DNA of 54,848 nucleotides from Candidatus Fermentithermobacillaceae bacterium (GTDB taxonomy: Bacteria; Bacillota; Sulfobacillia; Fermentithermobacillales; Fermentithermobacillaceae), in contig DUUV01000099.1 in the NCBI GenBank assembly GCA_012841375.1, positions 1-54,848 on the forward strand, in the 5' to 3' direction. The translations under genes and the position numbers were made by a program. Of the stretch, positions 25,381 to 34,780 are shown piece after piece; position 1 is the first letter of the stretch, and each line of letters begins with the position of its first letter. The notes under the pieces were generated by a model. It did not search any database and was not told the origin of the DNA. It worked only from the letters and a program-made list of their open reading frames with translations.

Positions 25381-25461
25381 ACCGCTTCAGTTGGTAAGAC
25401 TATGCAGAGTGTTTTCCGATAATATTCCTACTACGAGACATCGGGGTGCGACCGAGAGACA

Positions 25462-26913
25462 ATGGGCTCAGAGAGAGAGATCCCTAACATAAAGATGGAC
25501 AAGGGTACCTACCGCCTGCACAGTCTAGGGCTCAAGGGGTTCGGAGCCAGACGCAGGAGATCTCCGCGTAGAATTCGCTCGAACATCTTCTTCTTTAGCG
25601 CGGTGCTCACAGCGTTTCTTGTATTTCTGCTCGTGAGAGGGACTGACGCCACACCCGTATATGCCGTAAAGGTGGGCGGTACGGTTGTAGGATACACCGA
25701 CACGGAAGAGCTTCACACAGAGATCGTGGACCTTCTGGTTGAGGCGGAGGGTCAGGCGACCGGTACTGAAGTTGTCTTGGACTGCGAAATCACATGTGAA
25801 AAAGTGGAAGACCCACCCAAGGACCTCACACTGTGTGACGGTGAAGAGTTGGCGGCGTCGATTCGCGACAAGGTTTCCTACCTCGCCAAAGGATACGTCA
25901 TCTCGGTAGACGGAGTCGATATAGTCGCTCTTTGTTCAGAGGAAGAAGCCAGAGGAGTCTTAGCGGATCTCAGGGCCAACTACGTTGCCGAGATAGCGGG
26001 TTCCGGCGACAAGGTGATTGAAGAGGTTCTCATCAAGGAGAACGTTGGCCTGGAGCCAAAGAGTGTTTCCACCGACATGTTCCGCAATCGCGAAGAGGCG
26101 GTCAGAATTTTGACCCGGGGCACTGACAAAGTGATGAATTATGTCGTACAGAGAGGAGACTCTCTCTGGGCCATCGCCAACGCCAACGGCCTCACTCTTG
26201 AGGATATCCTGAAGGCAAATCCCACGATAAACGCCGATCTCCTTCAAATCGGTCAGAATCTCAACTTGGTTGTCCCTGATCCGTACGTAACGCTGGCGTC
26301 CCGCGAAGTTGTCACCTACACGGTATCCATACCCTACTCCGTGGAAGTAACCTACGACGAAAGCATGTGGCCCTGGCAGGAGACAGTTATCCAAGCAGGC
26401 AGGAGCGGTTCCAAGGAGATCACTCAGGAGATCATCAGAGAGAACGGCAAAGAGATGTCCAGGGTGACTCTTAATGAGAAGTTGCTTTCCTATCCCGTCA
26501 CGAAGAAGATATCCCGCGGCTCCAAACAGGTCCCGCCTATGGGTTCAGAAGATATGGTATGGCCCATTCAAGGGACAATCACATCCCATTTCGGTTGGCG
26601 CTGGGGCAGAATGCACGAAGGAGTGGACATAGGCGCCAAGACCGGAACCGAGGTTCTTGCCGCCGATTCGGGAATGGTCAGTTTTGCCGGATGGAACGGC
26701 AATTACGGCTATCTCGTCAAGATAGATCATGGCGGAGGCAAGGAGACCCGGTACGCTCATTTGAGTAAGATGGCGGTGAAAACCGGTGATACGGTCACCA
26801 AAGGCAAAGTCATCGGCTATGTCGGCTCAACCGGAAGGTCTACCGGCCCTCACCTTCACTTTGAGGTCCGCATAAACGGGACCGCCAAGAACCCGTTGGG
26901 CTTCTACGAGTGA
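25462..26913 (+). CDS. G5-LysM-M23 cell-wall endopeptidase
   Basis: Membrane-anchored protein of 483 residues. A basic N-terminus is followed by a transmembrane helix at about 41-59, an extracytoplasmic region of about 160 residues, a LysM module (YVVQRGDSLWAIANANGLTLEDI, about 225-268), a G5 domain (about 275-350) and a C-terminal M23 peptidase with HEGVD and HLHFE intact. This layout is common in spore-forming Bacillota. It likely cleaves peptidoglycan during growth or sporulation. The ATG at 25462 has a weak SD; ATG 25495 is an alternative. Confidence 0.9.
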   Translation: MGSEREIPNIKMDKGTYRLHSLGLKGFGARRRRSPRRIRSNIFFFSAVLTAFLVFLLVRGTDATPVYAVKVGGTVVGYTDTEELHTEIVDLLVEAEGQATGTEVVLDCEITCEKVEDPPKDLTLCDGEELAASIRDKVSYLAKGYVISVDGVDIVALCSEEEARGVLADLRANYVAEIAGSGDKVIEEVLIKENVGLEPKSVSTDMFRNREEAVRILTRGTDKVMNYVVQRGDSLWAIANANGLTLEDILKANPTINADLLQIGQNLNLVVPDPYVTLASREVVTYTVSIPYSVEVTYDESMWPWQETVIQAGRSGSKEITQEIIRENGKEMSRVTLNEKLLSYPVTKKISRGSKQVPPMGSEDMVWPIQGTITSHFGWRWGRMHEGVDIGAKTGTEVLAADSGMVSFAGWNGNYGYLVKIDHGGGKETRYAHLSKMAVKTGDTVTKGKVIGYVGSTGRSTGPHLHFEVRINGTAKNPLGFYE

Positions 26914-27033
26914 GTGGAGGAGCGTTTCTGGCAGTATCTTCTTGCCGCCCGTTTGTCGAGCCACGCAGGAATGCGGACCGCCGTACCGTATTGTACGACT
27001 AGATGCTCTTGACGGGTTAGGAGACTGTCGAAT

Positions 27034-28287
27034 ATGTCGAAGCTTGTCATACGCGGAAGATGCCGGCTTGAAGGCGAAGTCACCATTGGGGGGTCCAAGA
27101 ACTCCTCGGTTGCCATTATCCCTGCGGCGCTCTTAGGCGAAGGGCCTAGTACCCTCGAAAACGTCCCCAGGATAAATGATGTTGCCGTATTCGCCGAGAT
27201 TCTGATAGACCTGGGCGCAGTGGTTTCCATGGACGGCACCTGCATGACCGTTGCCCCCAACGGATTCGTCTCGCACATCGCGCCCTACGACCTTGTGAGG
27301 AAACTCCGCGCCTCCTACTACCTTATGGGAGTCTTGCTCGCCAAGTTTGGACAGGCTGAAGTAGGTCTGCCAGGCGGTTGCGACATAGGCCCCAGGCCTG
27401 TGGATCAGCACCTAAAGGGGTTCCGGGCGTTAGGCGCCGAGGCCAGCGTTGAAGGCGGGGTCGTAAGGCTCAAGGCGAAAAAGCTTGTAGGGTCTCCTGT
27501 GTATCTCGATTTCCCCAGCGTAGGGGCTACTATTAACATCATGCTGGCCGCGTGCAGGGCGGAAGGCACCACGGTCATCGAAAACGCCGCCAAAGAACCC
27601 CACGTCGTCGATCTGGCCAACTTCTTGAACGCGATGGGAGCCCGGGTCCTGGGAGCAGGTACCGATGTCGTGCGTGTCAGGGGCGTTAAGACGCTGACCG
27701 GTACTTGCCACTCCATCATCCCGGATGACATCGAGGCCGACACCTACATGATGGCTGCAGCGGCGACAGGCGGCGATGTCACCGTAAGGAATGTCATCAC
27801 GAAGCATCTCGAGCCCGTAAGCGCAAAACTCCGCGAGGCGGGAGCGATAGTAGATGAAAACGGCGATTACGTGAGGGTCATAGGGCCTCAGAGGCCTAAG
27901 GCGCTCAATGTGAAGACACTGCCCTACCCCGGTTTTCCCACCGATGCCCAGCAGCCCCTTGTGGCCGTCCTGTCGCGCGCCGAGGGCGTCAGCGTTGTGC
28001 AGGAGTCCATCTATGACAACCGGCTCGGCTATGTCTCGGAGCTGGTCAAGATGGGTGCAAACATAAAGGTCGAAGGCAAGACCGCCATTGTGGAAGGGGT
28101 GCCGAGGCTTGTGGGAGCACCTGTGAAGGCCAACGACCTCAGGGCAGGCGCCAGTCTCATGATAGCCGGCCTTTCCGCCGACGGCGTCACCGAGGTCTAC
28201 GGGCTAGAGATAATCTCCAGAGGTTATGAGATCGTGGACGAGAAGCTTAGAGGCCTGGGCGCACAGGTGGAGATCCGGCCTGACTGA
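27034..28287 (+). CDS. murA: UDP-N-acetylglucosamine 1-carboxyvinyltransferase
   Basis: MurA catalyses the first committed step of peptidoglycan synthesis, transfer of enolpyruvate from PEP to UDP-GlcNAc. The protein is 417 residues. Visible motifs are GGSKNSSVAIIPAALL (substrate-binding lysine and asparagine), LPGGCDIGPRPVDQHL with the catalytic cysteine that fosfomycin attacks, and SVGATINIMLAA. The ATG has GGAG upstream. It is flanked by wall hydrolase genes. Confidence 0.95.
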   Translation: MSKLVIRGRCRLEGEVTIGGSKNSSVAIIPAALLGEGPSTLENVPRINDVAVFAEILIDLGAVVSMDGTCMTVAPNGFVSHIAPYDLVRKLRASYYLMGVLLAKFGQAEVGLPGGCDIGPRPVDQHLKGFRALGAEASVEGGVVRLKAKKLVGSPVYLDFPSVGATINIMLAACRAEGTTVIENAAKEPHVVDLANFLNAMGARVLGAGTDVVRVRGVKTLTGTCHSIIPDDIEADTYMMAAAATGGDVTVRNVITKHLEPVSAKLREAGAIVDENGDYVRVIGPQRPKALNVKTLPYPGFPTDAQQPLVAVLSRAEGVSVVQESIYDNRLGYVSELVKMGANIKVEGKTAIVEGVPRLVGAPVKANDLRAGASLMIAGLSADGVTEVYGLEIISRGYEIVDEKLRGLGAQVEIRPD

Positions 28288-28500
28288 GCGTAAAGCCTGA
28301 GAGACACAGCAGCGTTGCCCATCTAGTGCACACCGTCTCCTGGTGACGGGTCTTGGGAAGCACCCGTGACCGGGCGCCGCGACCGCCGAGCCACCCTTAA
28401 TACAATGTTCAAACCCAAGAAGACAGCCCTTTGATAGATTATTCTTTGGATATGGCTTTCTGAAACGACATCTTGAACATCAATGAAGGAGGGCATTCTC

Positions 28501-29658
28501 ATGGATTACGACGTCCCGGCACAAGAGAGGAAGCCGTCTTTCTTGTCATACTTGATGGTGGGGCTTGTAGGCGCCGTCATCGGTGGGTTCCTCGTCTTGG
28601 GTATAGCTCCTCAAATAATCATGCACAGGGCAGGCACCCTCCCACTGGCTGCTTCCGGCTCCGATGGCACGGCGAACATACCTGCGCCCCCGGTCTACCT
28701 GAATGCCACAGACCTGGAGGACCCCTATGCGGCGATCATGCTTGTGGCTCAAGAGGTGAGCCCTGCCGTGGTAGGCATCACCAACCAGGCATCCATGGGA
28801 TTTGACTTCTTCGGAAGGGAGTACGTGCAGGACACAGGCGGTACCGGCGTGATCATCTCTGAAGACGGCTACATCGTCACAAACGAGCATGTCGTCGCCA
28901 ACGCAAAGTCGCTGACGGTTTCCCTGGCCGACGGACGGAGCTTCCCGGCGACCGTGGTAGGAGCCGAGAAGTCCACCGACCTGGCGGTCATCAAGATCGA
29001 CGCGACGGGTCTACCAAAGGCAACCTTCGGTGATTCCGACAACCTGAAAATCGGCCAGTTGGCGGTGGCGATAGGCAACCCGCTGGGGATGGAATTCAGC
29101 CGCACAGTAACTGCCGGCATCATCTCGGGCGTGGACAGGATCCTCAACATCAGTCAGGACTCGGCCATCAGGCTTATCCAGACCGACGCGGTCATCAACC
29201 CGGGGAACAGCGGGGGACCCCTGGTGAACGCGAAGGGCGAAGTCATAGGGTTGAACTCGATGAAGCTGGCTTCATCCCAGGTGGAGGGCATGGGGTTCGC
29301 AATCCCCTCCAACCAGGTTGAGAGGGTGGCAAAGGAGATAATCGAGACGGGCCGGGTGAGACGGGCTGTGATGGGAGTCCATCTAGTCGACAAGGAAATA
29401 GTCAAAAGGAACAACCCGAACATCAAAATCGACCGTGGTGTCTATGCATCCAGGGTTGTGAGCGATGGCGCGGCCCACAAAGCAGGCATGAAGGACGGAG
29501 ACATCATCATCGAGGTCGGAGGCGTACAGGTCTCGAAAGTCTCTGCCATTCAGGCTTATCTATCGGAAAAGTCTCCCGGAGACACCTTGGTAGTGAAAGT
29601 CCTCAGAGGAAATCAAGAGATGGTGTTTGAGCTTGTTCTTCAGGAAGCCGAGAACTGA
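28501..29658 (+). CDS. HtrA/DegP-family serine protease
   Basis: Membrane-anchored protease and chaperone of 385 residues. A single N-terminal transmembrane helix (YLMVGLVGAVIGGFLVLGIA) is followed by a trypsin-like domain with catalytic triad His (TNEHVVANA), Asp (STDLAVIKID) and Ser (NPGNSGGPL), and a C-terminal PDZ domain (HKAGMKDGDIIIEVGGVQV). ATG 28501 is chosen because AAGGAGG lies at 28486-28492; the ATG at 28483 precedes that SD. The 213 bases upstream of it hold no recognisable gene. It handles misfolded exported proteins. Confidence 0.92.
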   Translation: MDYDVPAQERKPSFLSYLMVGLVGAVIGGFLVLGIAPQIIMHRAGTLPLAASGSDGTANIPAPPVYLNATDLEDPYAAIMLVAQEVSPAVVGITNQASMGFDFFGREYVQDTGGTGVIISEDGYIVTNEHVVANAKSLTVSLADGRSFPATVVGAEKSTDLAVIKIDATGLPKATFGDSDNLKIGQLAVAIGNPLGMEFSRTVTAGIISGVDRILNISQDSAIRLIQTDAVINPGNSGGPLVNAKGEVIGLNSMKLASSQVEGMGFAIPSNQVERVAKEIIETGRVRRAVMGVHLVDKEIVKRNNPNIKIDRGVYASRVVSDGAAHKAGMKDGDIIIEVGGVQVSKVSAIQAYLSEKSPGDTLVVKVLRGNQEMVFELVLQEAEN

Positions 29659-29660
29659 CT

Positions 29661-31805
29661 CTAAGGACTCAGGACGGGGGCCTCCACCGGATATACCATG
29701 GGGGCCTTCCCCAGGTTCTCGTGTTCCTCTTCCGGCTTTCCGATTCCCGGCAGGATGAAGTCAGGCAGCAATATCCCTCTCAGCCACCCGGGCACTCTGA
29801 AGTGGTTCGTGCTGTCGACCGGAGGTAGAGCGTCCTTCCGGAATACTTCGTAGTGCCGCCGGAAGCACGTCGGCCCTGCCAATAAGCCTGTGTCGCTGCA
29901 GACAGCCGCCCAGGTCACGTTATTGGGAAGTGTCCAGTCACTTACGGGGATGTTCCGGTGGGCAGCGCCCATGAAAGCCGCCCATACGGGTCCTGCCACG
30001 GCGGCTCCGGTTCCCGGAAGTGATTTCTCCCTGTTGTCCCACCCTACGTAGACCGAACACGCCAGGTTCTTTGTATAGCCCACAAGCCAGGCTTCCAGTT
30101 CGTCATCGGTAGTCCCTGTCTTGGCGGCCACGGGCCGGTCCCCCAGAAAAGCCTCAAGGCCCGACGCAGTCCCCGCGGGAGCGAACACAGATCGGAGCAT
30201 GCTGGTCACTATGTAGGCGGTTCCCTCATCCAGGACAGGGGTGCGCTTGACCGTGTTCTCTTCGATGACCACGCCTGACGGGTCGATCAGTTTGAGCACC
30301 ATGAGCGGTTCCGGCCGGATGCCTCCGGCCGATAGGGTCGCCGCGGCTACGGTCATCTCCAAAGGGGTCACTTCGGAAGCCCCCAGCGCCAGAGGGATGG
30401 TTGGCTCCAAGCGGCTCTTCACACCCATCTTGGCCGCGTAGCTCGCTATGGTGGAAGGTCCGACCTCCTGCGCCCACTTGGTGGCCACCACGTTGTCGGA
30501 GATGGCTACGGCCGTCCTCATCGTCAGCGGGGCGTGATGGTAGGGGTTTCTGCCGTAGTCAACGGGCCTGTACCTATCGCCGGCCGTCGCGCCAGGGTAC
30601 TCCACCGGCTCACAGACCTTTGTCTCTGTAACCGGGTGTTTGAGGTCGACGGCCGCGGTGTATGCGAAGATCTTGAAGGCCGAGCCCGGCTGGCGCTTCA
30701 CCTGATATGCCCGGTTAAGCTGGGTCTCGTCCCAGTCCCGCCCCCCGATGAGCGCCTTTATGTATCCGGTGGCCGGTTCGATGGCTACCAGAGCCCCCTG
30801 GGGTTGGGTGATCCCTTGGGAGTCCTTCTCTCCCTTAGGCATGTATCTTTCGAAAGCTTCTTCCGCGGCTTTCTGCATATCGAGGTCAAGGGTGGTGTAG
30901 ACCTGGTAGCCACCGCGGTAGATGTTCTTGGCTATCTCCGGGTGGCGCGTGCCGATGTCCGCTACCACGTAGCTCACGAAATAGGGCGCCACGCTCTCCG
31001 GCAGCCCGGCCAGTTCCACGGGCTCCGAGTTTGCCCGCTCTTCTTCCTCGTCGTCGATATACCCTTGTTCCTTCATGAGGGCCAGGGTGAGTGCCCGCCG
31101 CTCAAGCGCCCGTTCCATGCTGTGGTAGGGCGAGTAGTACTCAGGGCTCCTGATGAGGCCGGCCAGGAGCGCCGCCTCGGCCAGATTCAAGTCCTGGACG
31201 CTCTTTCCGAAGTATGCCCGGGACGCCACTTCGCACCCCCACGCCCCGTGTCCCCAGTAGATCTCGTTCAGGTACCCCGTGAGGATCTCGTCCTTCGTGT
31301 ACCGCATCTCGAGCTTCAGCGTGTACACGAGCTCGATGAGCTTTCTCTGGATGGTCCGTTCATGGGTTAGGAACAGGTTCTTGGAGAGCTGCTGGCTGAT
31401 GGTGCTGCCGCCTTCCAGGATCTCGCCGGCCTTCAGGTTCCTGACTATCGCCCTGCCTATGGCCTTGAGATCGAACCCGTGATGGGAGTAGAAGCGCATG
31501 TCTTCCACGGCCACGACGGCCTTCTTCAGCGTGTCAGGTATGTCGGAAGACGGGACGACGGTCCTGTTTTCCACAAAGAGTGATGAGATGGGGCGGCCCC
31601 TTATGTCATATACCTTGGTTGCCTGAGGGACCGGCGCTTTAGGCAGAGGCAGGAATATGACCAGGGCCAGAAAGACAGTGACGAACACAAGCCCTGCGAA
31701 GGCTAGCGCTTTCGCGGCGAGGATTACGCCTGACTTCAATGTCAACCCGGAAAGGCGTTGTCTGCCCCTCCCGGCGCTCCGCCCGTTCTTTCGAACTCCA
31801 GCCAA
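29661..31805 (-). CDS. Class A penicillin-binding protein (PBP1A type)
   Basis: Bifunctional peptidoglycan synthase of 714 residues on the minus strand, from TTG 31805 with TTGGAGGTC 7 bases upstream. A basic cytoplasmic tail and one transmembrane helix (about 28-52) precede the glycosyltransferase domain (EDMRFYSHHGFD, GGSTISQQLSKNLFL) and the transpeptidase domain with SxxK (PGSAFK), SxN (SDN) and KTG (AKTGTTDD). It is convergent with the htrA gene, with only 2 bp between stops, and divergent from speE. PBP1A or a sporulation-specific relative are both possible. Confidence 0.93.
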   Translation of the reverse strand: MAGVRKNGRSAGRGRQRLSGLTLKSGVILAAKALAFAGLVFVTVFLALVIFLPLPKAPVPQATKVYDIRGRPISSLFVENRTVVPSSDIPDTLKKAVVAVEDMRFYSHHGFDLKAIGRAIVRNLKAGEILEGGSTISQQLSKNLFLTHERTIQRKLIELVYTLKLEMRYTKDEILTGYLNEIYWGHGAWGCEVASRAYFGKSVQDLNLAEAALLAGLIRSPEYYSPYHSMERALERRALTLALMKEQGYIDDEEEERANSEPVELAGLPESVAPYFVSYVVADIGTRHPEIAKNIYRGGYQVYTTLDLDMQKAAEEAFERYMPKGEKDSQGITQPQGALVAIEPATGYIKALIGGRDWDETQLNRAYQVKRQPGSAFKIFAYTAAVDLKHPVTETKVCEPVEYPGATAGDRYRPVDYGRNPYHHAPLTMRTAVAISDNVVATKWAQEVGPSTIASYAAKMGVKSRLEPTIPLALGASEVTPLEMTVAAATLSAGGIRPEPLMVLKLIDPSGVVIEENTVKRTPVLDEGTAYIVTSMLRSVFAPAGTASGLEAFLGDRPVAAKTGTTDDELEAWLVGYTKNLACSVYVGWDNREKSLPGTGAAVAGPVWAAFMGAAHRNIPVSDWTLPNNVTWAAVCSDTGLLAGPTCFRRHYEVFRKDALPPVDSTNHFRVPGWLRGILLPDFILPGIGKPEEEHENLGKAPMVYPVEAPVLSP

Positions 31806-31858
31806 TACGTGACCTCCAAGGGAAGCGTCTAAGCAAAATACCAGCGTCTCCCTCTAAG

Positions 31859-31887
31859 TTTTGTCCAACACCCATATCTGATATAAT
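31859..31887 (+). promoter_or_regulatory. Predicted promoter for speE
   Basis: A perfect -10 TATAAT (31882-31887) with a weak -35 (TTTTGT at 31859-31864, 17-base spacer). It lies in the divergent gap between the PBP gene and speE, about 45 bases before the speE start. Confidence 0.6.
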
Positions 31888-31933
31888 GCGTTCGACGTTT
31901 TCGGGACTTTTCTGGGTACGAGGAGGCAGGACA

Positions 31934-32764
31934 TTGGAGCTTTGGTTCACTGAGGAATGGGTGCCCGGCCTCGAGCTGTCGGTCCAGGTGAAATCGATTG
32001 TACATAAGGCCAAGACGAAGTTTCAGGAATTGGCGATTTACGACACGGAAGCCTTAGGCCGTATCCTTGTACTGGATGACGTGATCCAGACAACTGAGAT
32101 AGATGAGCACATTTACCACGAGTGCATCGTCCATGTGCCGCTATTGGCTCACCCCAACCCCGAGGAAGTGCTCATCGTTGGGGGAGGAGACGGTGGTTCC
32201 TTGAGAGAGGTGCTCAAGCACCCGTCGGTCAAGCGCGCGACCCTTGTAGACATCGACGAGGGTGTCATAGAGGCGTCCAAGAGGTTCCTTCCCCAGTGGA
32301 ATACCGGATGGAGTGACCCGCGCGCGAGGGTTGTGATCGCCAACGGCCTGGATTTTGTGGCGAAGGCCAAAGAGGAATACGACGTGGTCATCGTCGACTC
32401 AACCGATCCGATCGGTCCGGGGGAAGCCCTCTTCCGGGAGGAGTTCTACCGGTCGATTAAAGGGGCTCTCCGCCCCGGCGGCGTGATGTCGGCCCAGACC
32501 GAGAACCCCATATTCATGCCCGACCTGGTGCGTACCGTCTTTGGGCGCGTCGCCAACGTATTCCCGGTCGCCAAACTGTACACGGGGCCTATGCCCACCT
32601 ATCCGGGAGGCTTTTGGTGCTATACCTGCGCAACGCTTGGCCCCGACCCCAGTGAGCCGGTTCGAGAGCCCCAAGGCCTGGCCTTTAGGTACTATTCGCC
32701 CGAGATCCATAGAAGGGCCTTCGTGCTGCCGCCTGAAGTGGCCCGGAGTGTCAACGCCCGTTAA
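31934..32764 (+). CDS. speE: Spermidine synthase
   Basis: Polyamine aminopropyltransferase of 276 residues. TTG 31934 is chosen because GAGGAGG lies 7 bases upstream and the protein then begins MELWFTEEWVPG like the family. The dcSAM-binding GGGDGGSLREVLKH, the acceptor-site DSTDPIGP and the YTGPMPTYPGGFWCY segment are present. It transfers aminopropyl from decarboxylated SAM to putrescine. The next small gene overlaps its last 17 bases. Confidence 0.93.
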   Translation: MELWFTEEWVPGLELSVQVKSIVHKAKTKFQELAIYDTEALGRILVLDDVIQTTEIDEHIYHECIVHVPLLAHPNPEEVLIVGGGDGGSLREVLKHPSVKRATLVDIDEGVIEASKRFLPQWNTGWSDPRARVVIANGLDFVAKAKEEYDVVIVDSTDPIGPGEALFREEFYRSIKGALRPGGVMSAQTENPIFMPDLVRTVFGRVANVFPVAKLYTGPMPTYPGGFWCYTCATLGPDPSEPVREPQGLAFRYYSPEIHRRAFVLPPEVARSVNAR

Positions 32765-32933
32765 GCGCGGAGGCGCGGATTGCCGGGATATCGTAGCCGA
32801 CCTGGTGGAAGTCGCTCCGGCCTACGACACCATAGGACAGACCGGGCTCTTGGCAGCGGCCATTGTGAGGGAGTTTCTCTTACTCCTGGCGCCGGAAAGA
32901 GACCGGATAGAACCGGCGGGCGCCAAAGCCTGA
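32748..32933 (+). CDS. Small protein of unknown function
   Basis: Possible 61-residue protein from GTG 32748 inside the end of speE, with a GAAGTGG-like SD. It is predicted mostly helical (DIVADLVEVAPAYDTIGQTGLLAAAIVREFLLLLAPE) and ends 13 bases before argS. I recognise no family. Evidence for coding is the tight fit between speE and argS and the protein-like composition. It could instead be spacer. Confidence 0.45.
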   Translation: MSTPVKRGGADCRDIVADLVEVAPAYDTIGQTGLLAAAIVREFLLLLAPERDRIEPAGAKA

Positions 32934-32946
32934 AGGGAGATATGTA

Positions 32947-34653
32947 GTGGTGGATGCCAGTTACAGCGTGCTGGGTGAGATCAAGAAAGATATCGTCGCG
33001 CGGATCGCCGGGGCGATATCCAAGGCCAAGGAAAAAGGCGAATTCCCTACGGAGCTCAATCCCGACATCAGGATCGAAACGCCTTCCCGCCCCGACCTGG
33101 GCGACTTCGCAACCGGAGTGGCAATGGCAATCGGCCGGGAGATCAGGACCGACGGGCGTTCGGCCGCAGGGGTCATCGTCAGGCACCTCGACCTGGAGAA
33201 TTCGCCTATCAGGCAGGTAGATATCGCCGGCCCCGGTTTCCTCAACTTTTTCTTGGACAAGAGTTGGCTGCAACCTGCCATGGCCCGCATCTGGGCGGAA
33301 GGGCCTTCCTACGGAAGGACCGGCTACGGTAAGGGTAAGAAAGTTCTCATCGAGTTCGTAAGCGCCAATCCCACCGGTCCCCTCAATGTCGTGAACGCCA
33401 GGGCGGCGGCTGTGGGCGACTGCCTGGCATCCCTCATGCAGATGTCCGGCTATGAGGTGCACCGGGAGTTCTACGTGAACGACGCCGGGAACCAGGTGGT
33501 CAGACTGGCGGCGTCCCTTGAGGCCCGCTTGCGGCAAGTCAGGGGCGAGGACGTCGAGGTGCCCGAAGGCGGGTACCGGGGAGAATACCTCTTGGACATG
33601 GCCAAGGAGCTCAACGAGACCCAGGGTGAGGCGCTCCTCAAAATGGACCCGGAGGAACTTCGCGAGTTTCTGGGCAGGTACGCCGTTGAACATATTGTTG
33701 AGGAGCAGCGCCGAGTACTCCTGGAGTACGGACTCAAGTACGATACGTGGTTTTCTGAGAAGCGCCTGAGGGATGGAAACGCGTACATGCAGGTCGTGGA
33801 ACTCCTGCGACTTAAGGGTCTCACGTATGAGAAGGACGGGGCCTTGTGGTTCAAATCAACAATGTTCGGCGACGACAAGGACCGTGTGCTCCTCAGGTCC
33901 GACGAAAAGGGAACCGCTACCTACATCGTGCCGGACCTCGCCTATCACAAGAACAAGTTTGAAAGAGGCTACGAACTGCTCATAGACTTGTTGGGTCCCG
34001 ACCATCACGGCTACCTCGGCCGGCTAAGGGCCGGGCTCATGGGCCTGGGCTATCCGGCAGAAGCCTTGGAGATCCTGATCGTCCAAATGGTCCGGCTGCA
34101 GAGGAGCGGCGAGGCCGTCAAGATGTCAAAACGGGGTGGAGAGTTCATCACGATGGAGGAACTCCTCGAGGAAGTCGGCAAAGACGCCGCCAGGTTCTTC
34201 TTCCTCATGAGGTCGCCCGAGAGCCACCTGGATTTCGACCTTGACCTTGCCAGGCTCCAGTCAAACGAGAACCCGGTGTTTTACGTTCAGTACGCCCACG
34301 CGCGGATAGCCAGCATCTTCCGGCAGGCCCGGGAGGAAGGCGCGGCTTTGTCGGTTGGTCCCAACGAAGTCGACTTCTCGCTTCTGAAAGACCCGTCCGA
34401 AGTTGCGCTTATGAAGTTGTTGGCGGCTTTTCCCGAGGAAGTCCATGAGATCGCCGAGGCCCGGGAGCCCAACAGGCTTATCAGGTACATGACCGATGTG
34501 GCGTCGGCCTTCCACTCCTTCTATACAAAGTGCAGGGTCATAGGCGACGACAAGTCCCTCACCGAAGCCCGGCTGTACCTGGCGAGGCTGTGCCAGATCG
34601 TCCTCGCCAACGCGCTCCGGCTTGCGGGTATATCGGCACCTGAGTCGATGTAG
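32947..34653 (+). CDS. argS: Arginyl-tRNA synthetase
   Basis: Class I synthetase of 568 residues from GTG. The N-terminal additional domain, catalytic core and C-terminal anticodon-binding domain (ALRLAGI end) are all there, and KMSK is intact (K392-K395, VKMSKRGGE). The HIGH signature is unusual: after SANPTGPL, where most ArgRS have HVGH or HIGH, this one reads NVVN (147-150). Everything around it is conserved (NARAAAVGD, YVNDAGNQ). The signature may be naturally relaxed in this lineage. It is the only argS seen in the window, next to two tRNA-Arg genes 15 kb away. Confidence 0.93.
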   Translation: MVDASYSVLGEIKKDIVARIAGAISKAKEKGEFPTELNPDIRIETPSRPDLGDFATGVAMAIGREIRTDGRSAAGVIVRHLDLENSPIRQVDIAGPGFLNFFLDKSWLQPAMARIWAEGPSYGRTGYGKGKKVLIEFVSANPTGPLNVVNARAAAVGDCLASLMQMSGYEVHREFYVNDAGNQVVRLAASLEARLRQVRGEDVEVPEGGYRGEYLLDMAKELNETQGEALLKMDPEELREFLGRYAVEHIVEEQRRVLLEYGLKYDTWFSEKRLRDGNAYMQVVELLRLKGLTYEKDGALWFKSTMFGDDKDRVLLRSDEKGTATYIVPDLAYHKNKFERGYELLIDLLGPDHHGYLGRLRAGLMGLGYPAEALEILIVQMVRLQRSGEAVKMSKRGGEFITMEELLEEVGKDAARFFFLMRSPESHLDFDLDLARLQSNENPVFYVQYAHARIASIFRQAREEGAALSVGPNEVDFSLLKDPSEVALMKLLAAFPEEVHEIAEAREPNRLIRYMTDVASAFHSFYTKCRVIGDDKSLTEARLYLARLCQIVLANALRLAGISAPESM

Positions 34654-34736
34654 GCGCTAATGCCGAGATTTCGGGAGCGATCGCCTGCCCGAGGGTAGAG
34701 GAATACCACCAGCACCTGCCGAATATTATGCTCTAT

Positions 34737-34754
34737 ATGCCGGGATTCCGGCAT
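34737..34754. promoter_or_regulatory. Palindrome at the promoter of the lysine-locus regulator
   Basis: ATGCCGG-GATT-CCGGCAT (34737-34754), a perfect 7-bp-arm inverted repeat. It begins 7 bases after a possible -10 (TATTAT, 34724-34729) and ends 26 bases before the regulator start. Position suggests an operator or an RNA hairpin controlling the regulator gene. No clear -35 is seen. Confidence 0.5.
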
Positions 34755-34780
34755 CCCATGTGAGGCAAGGCGGTGGTTTC

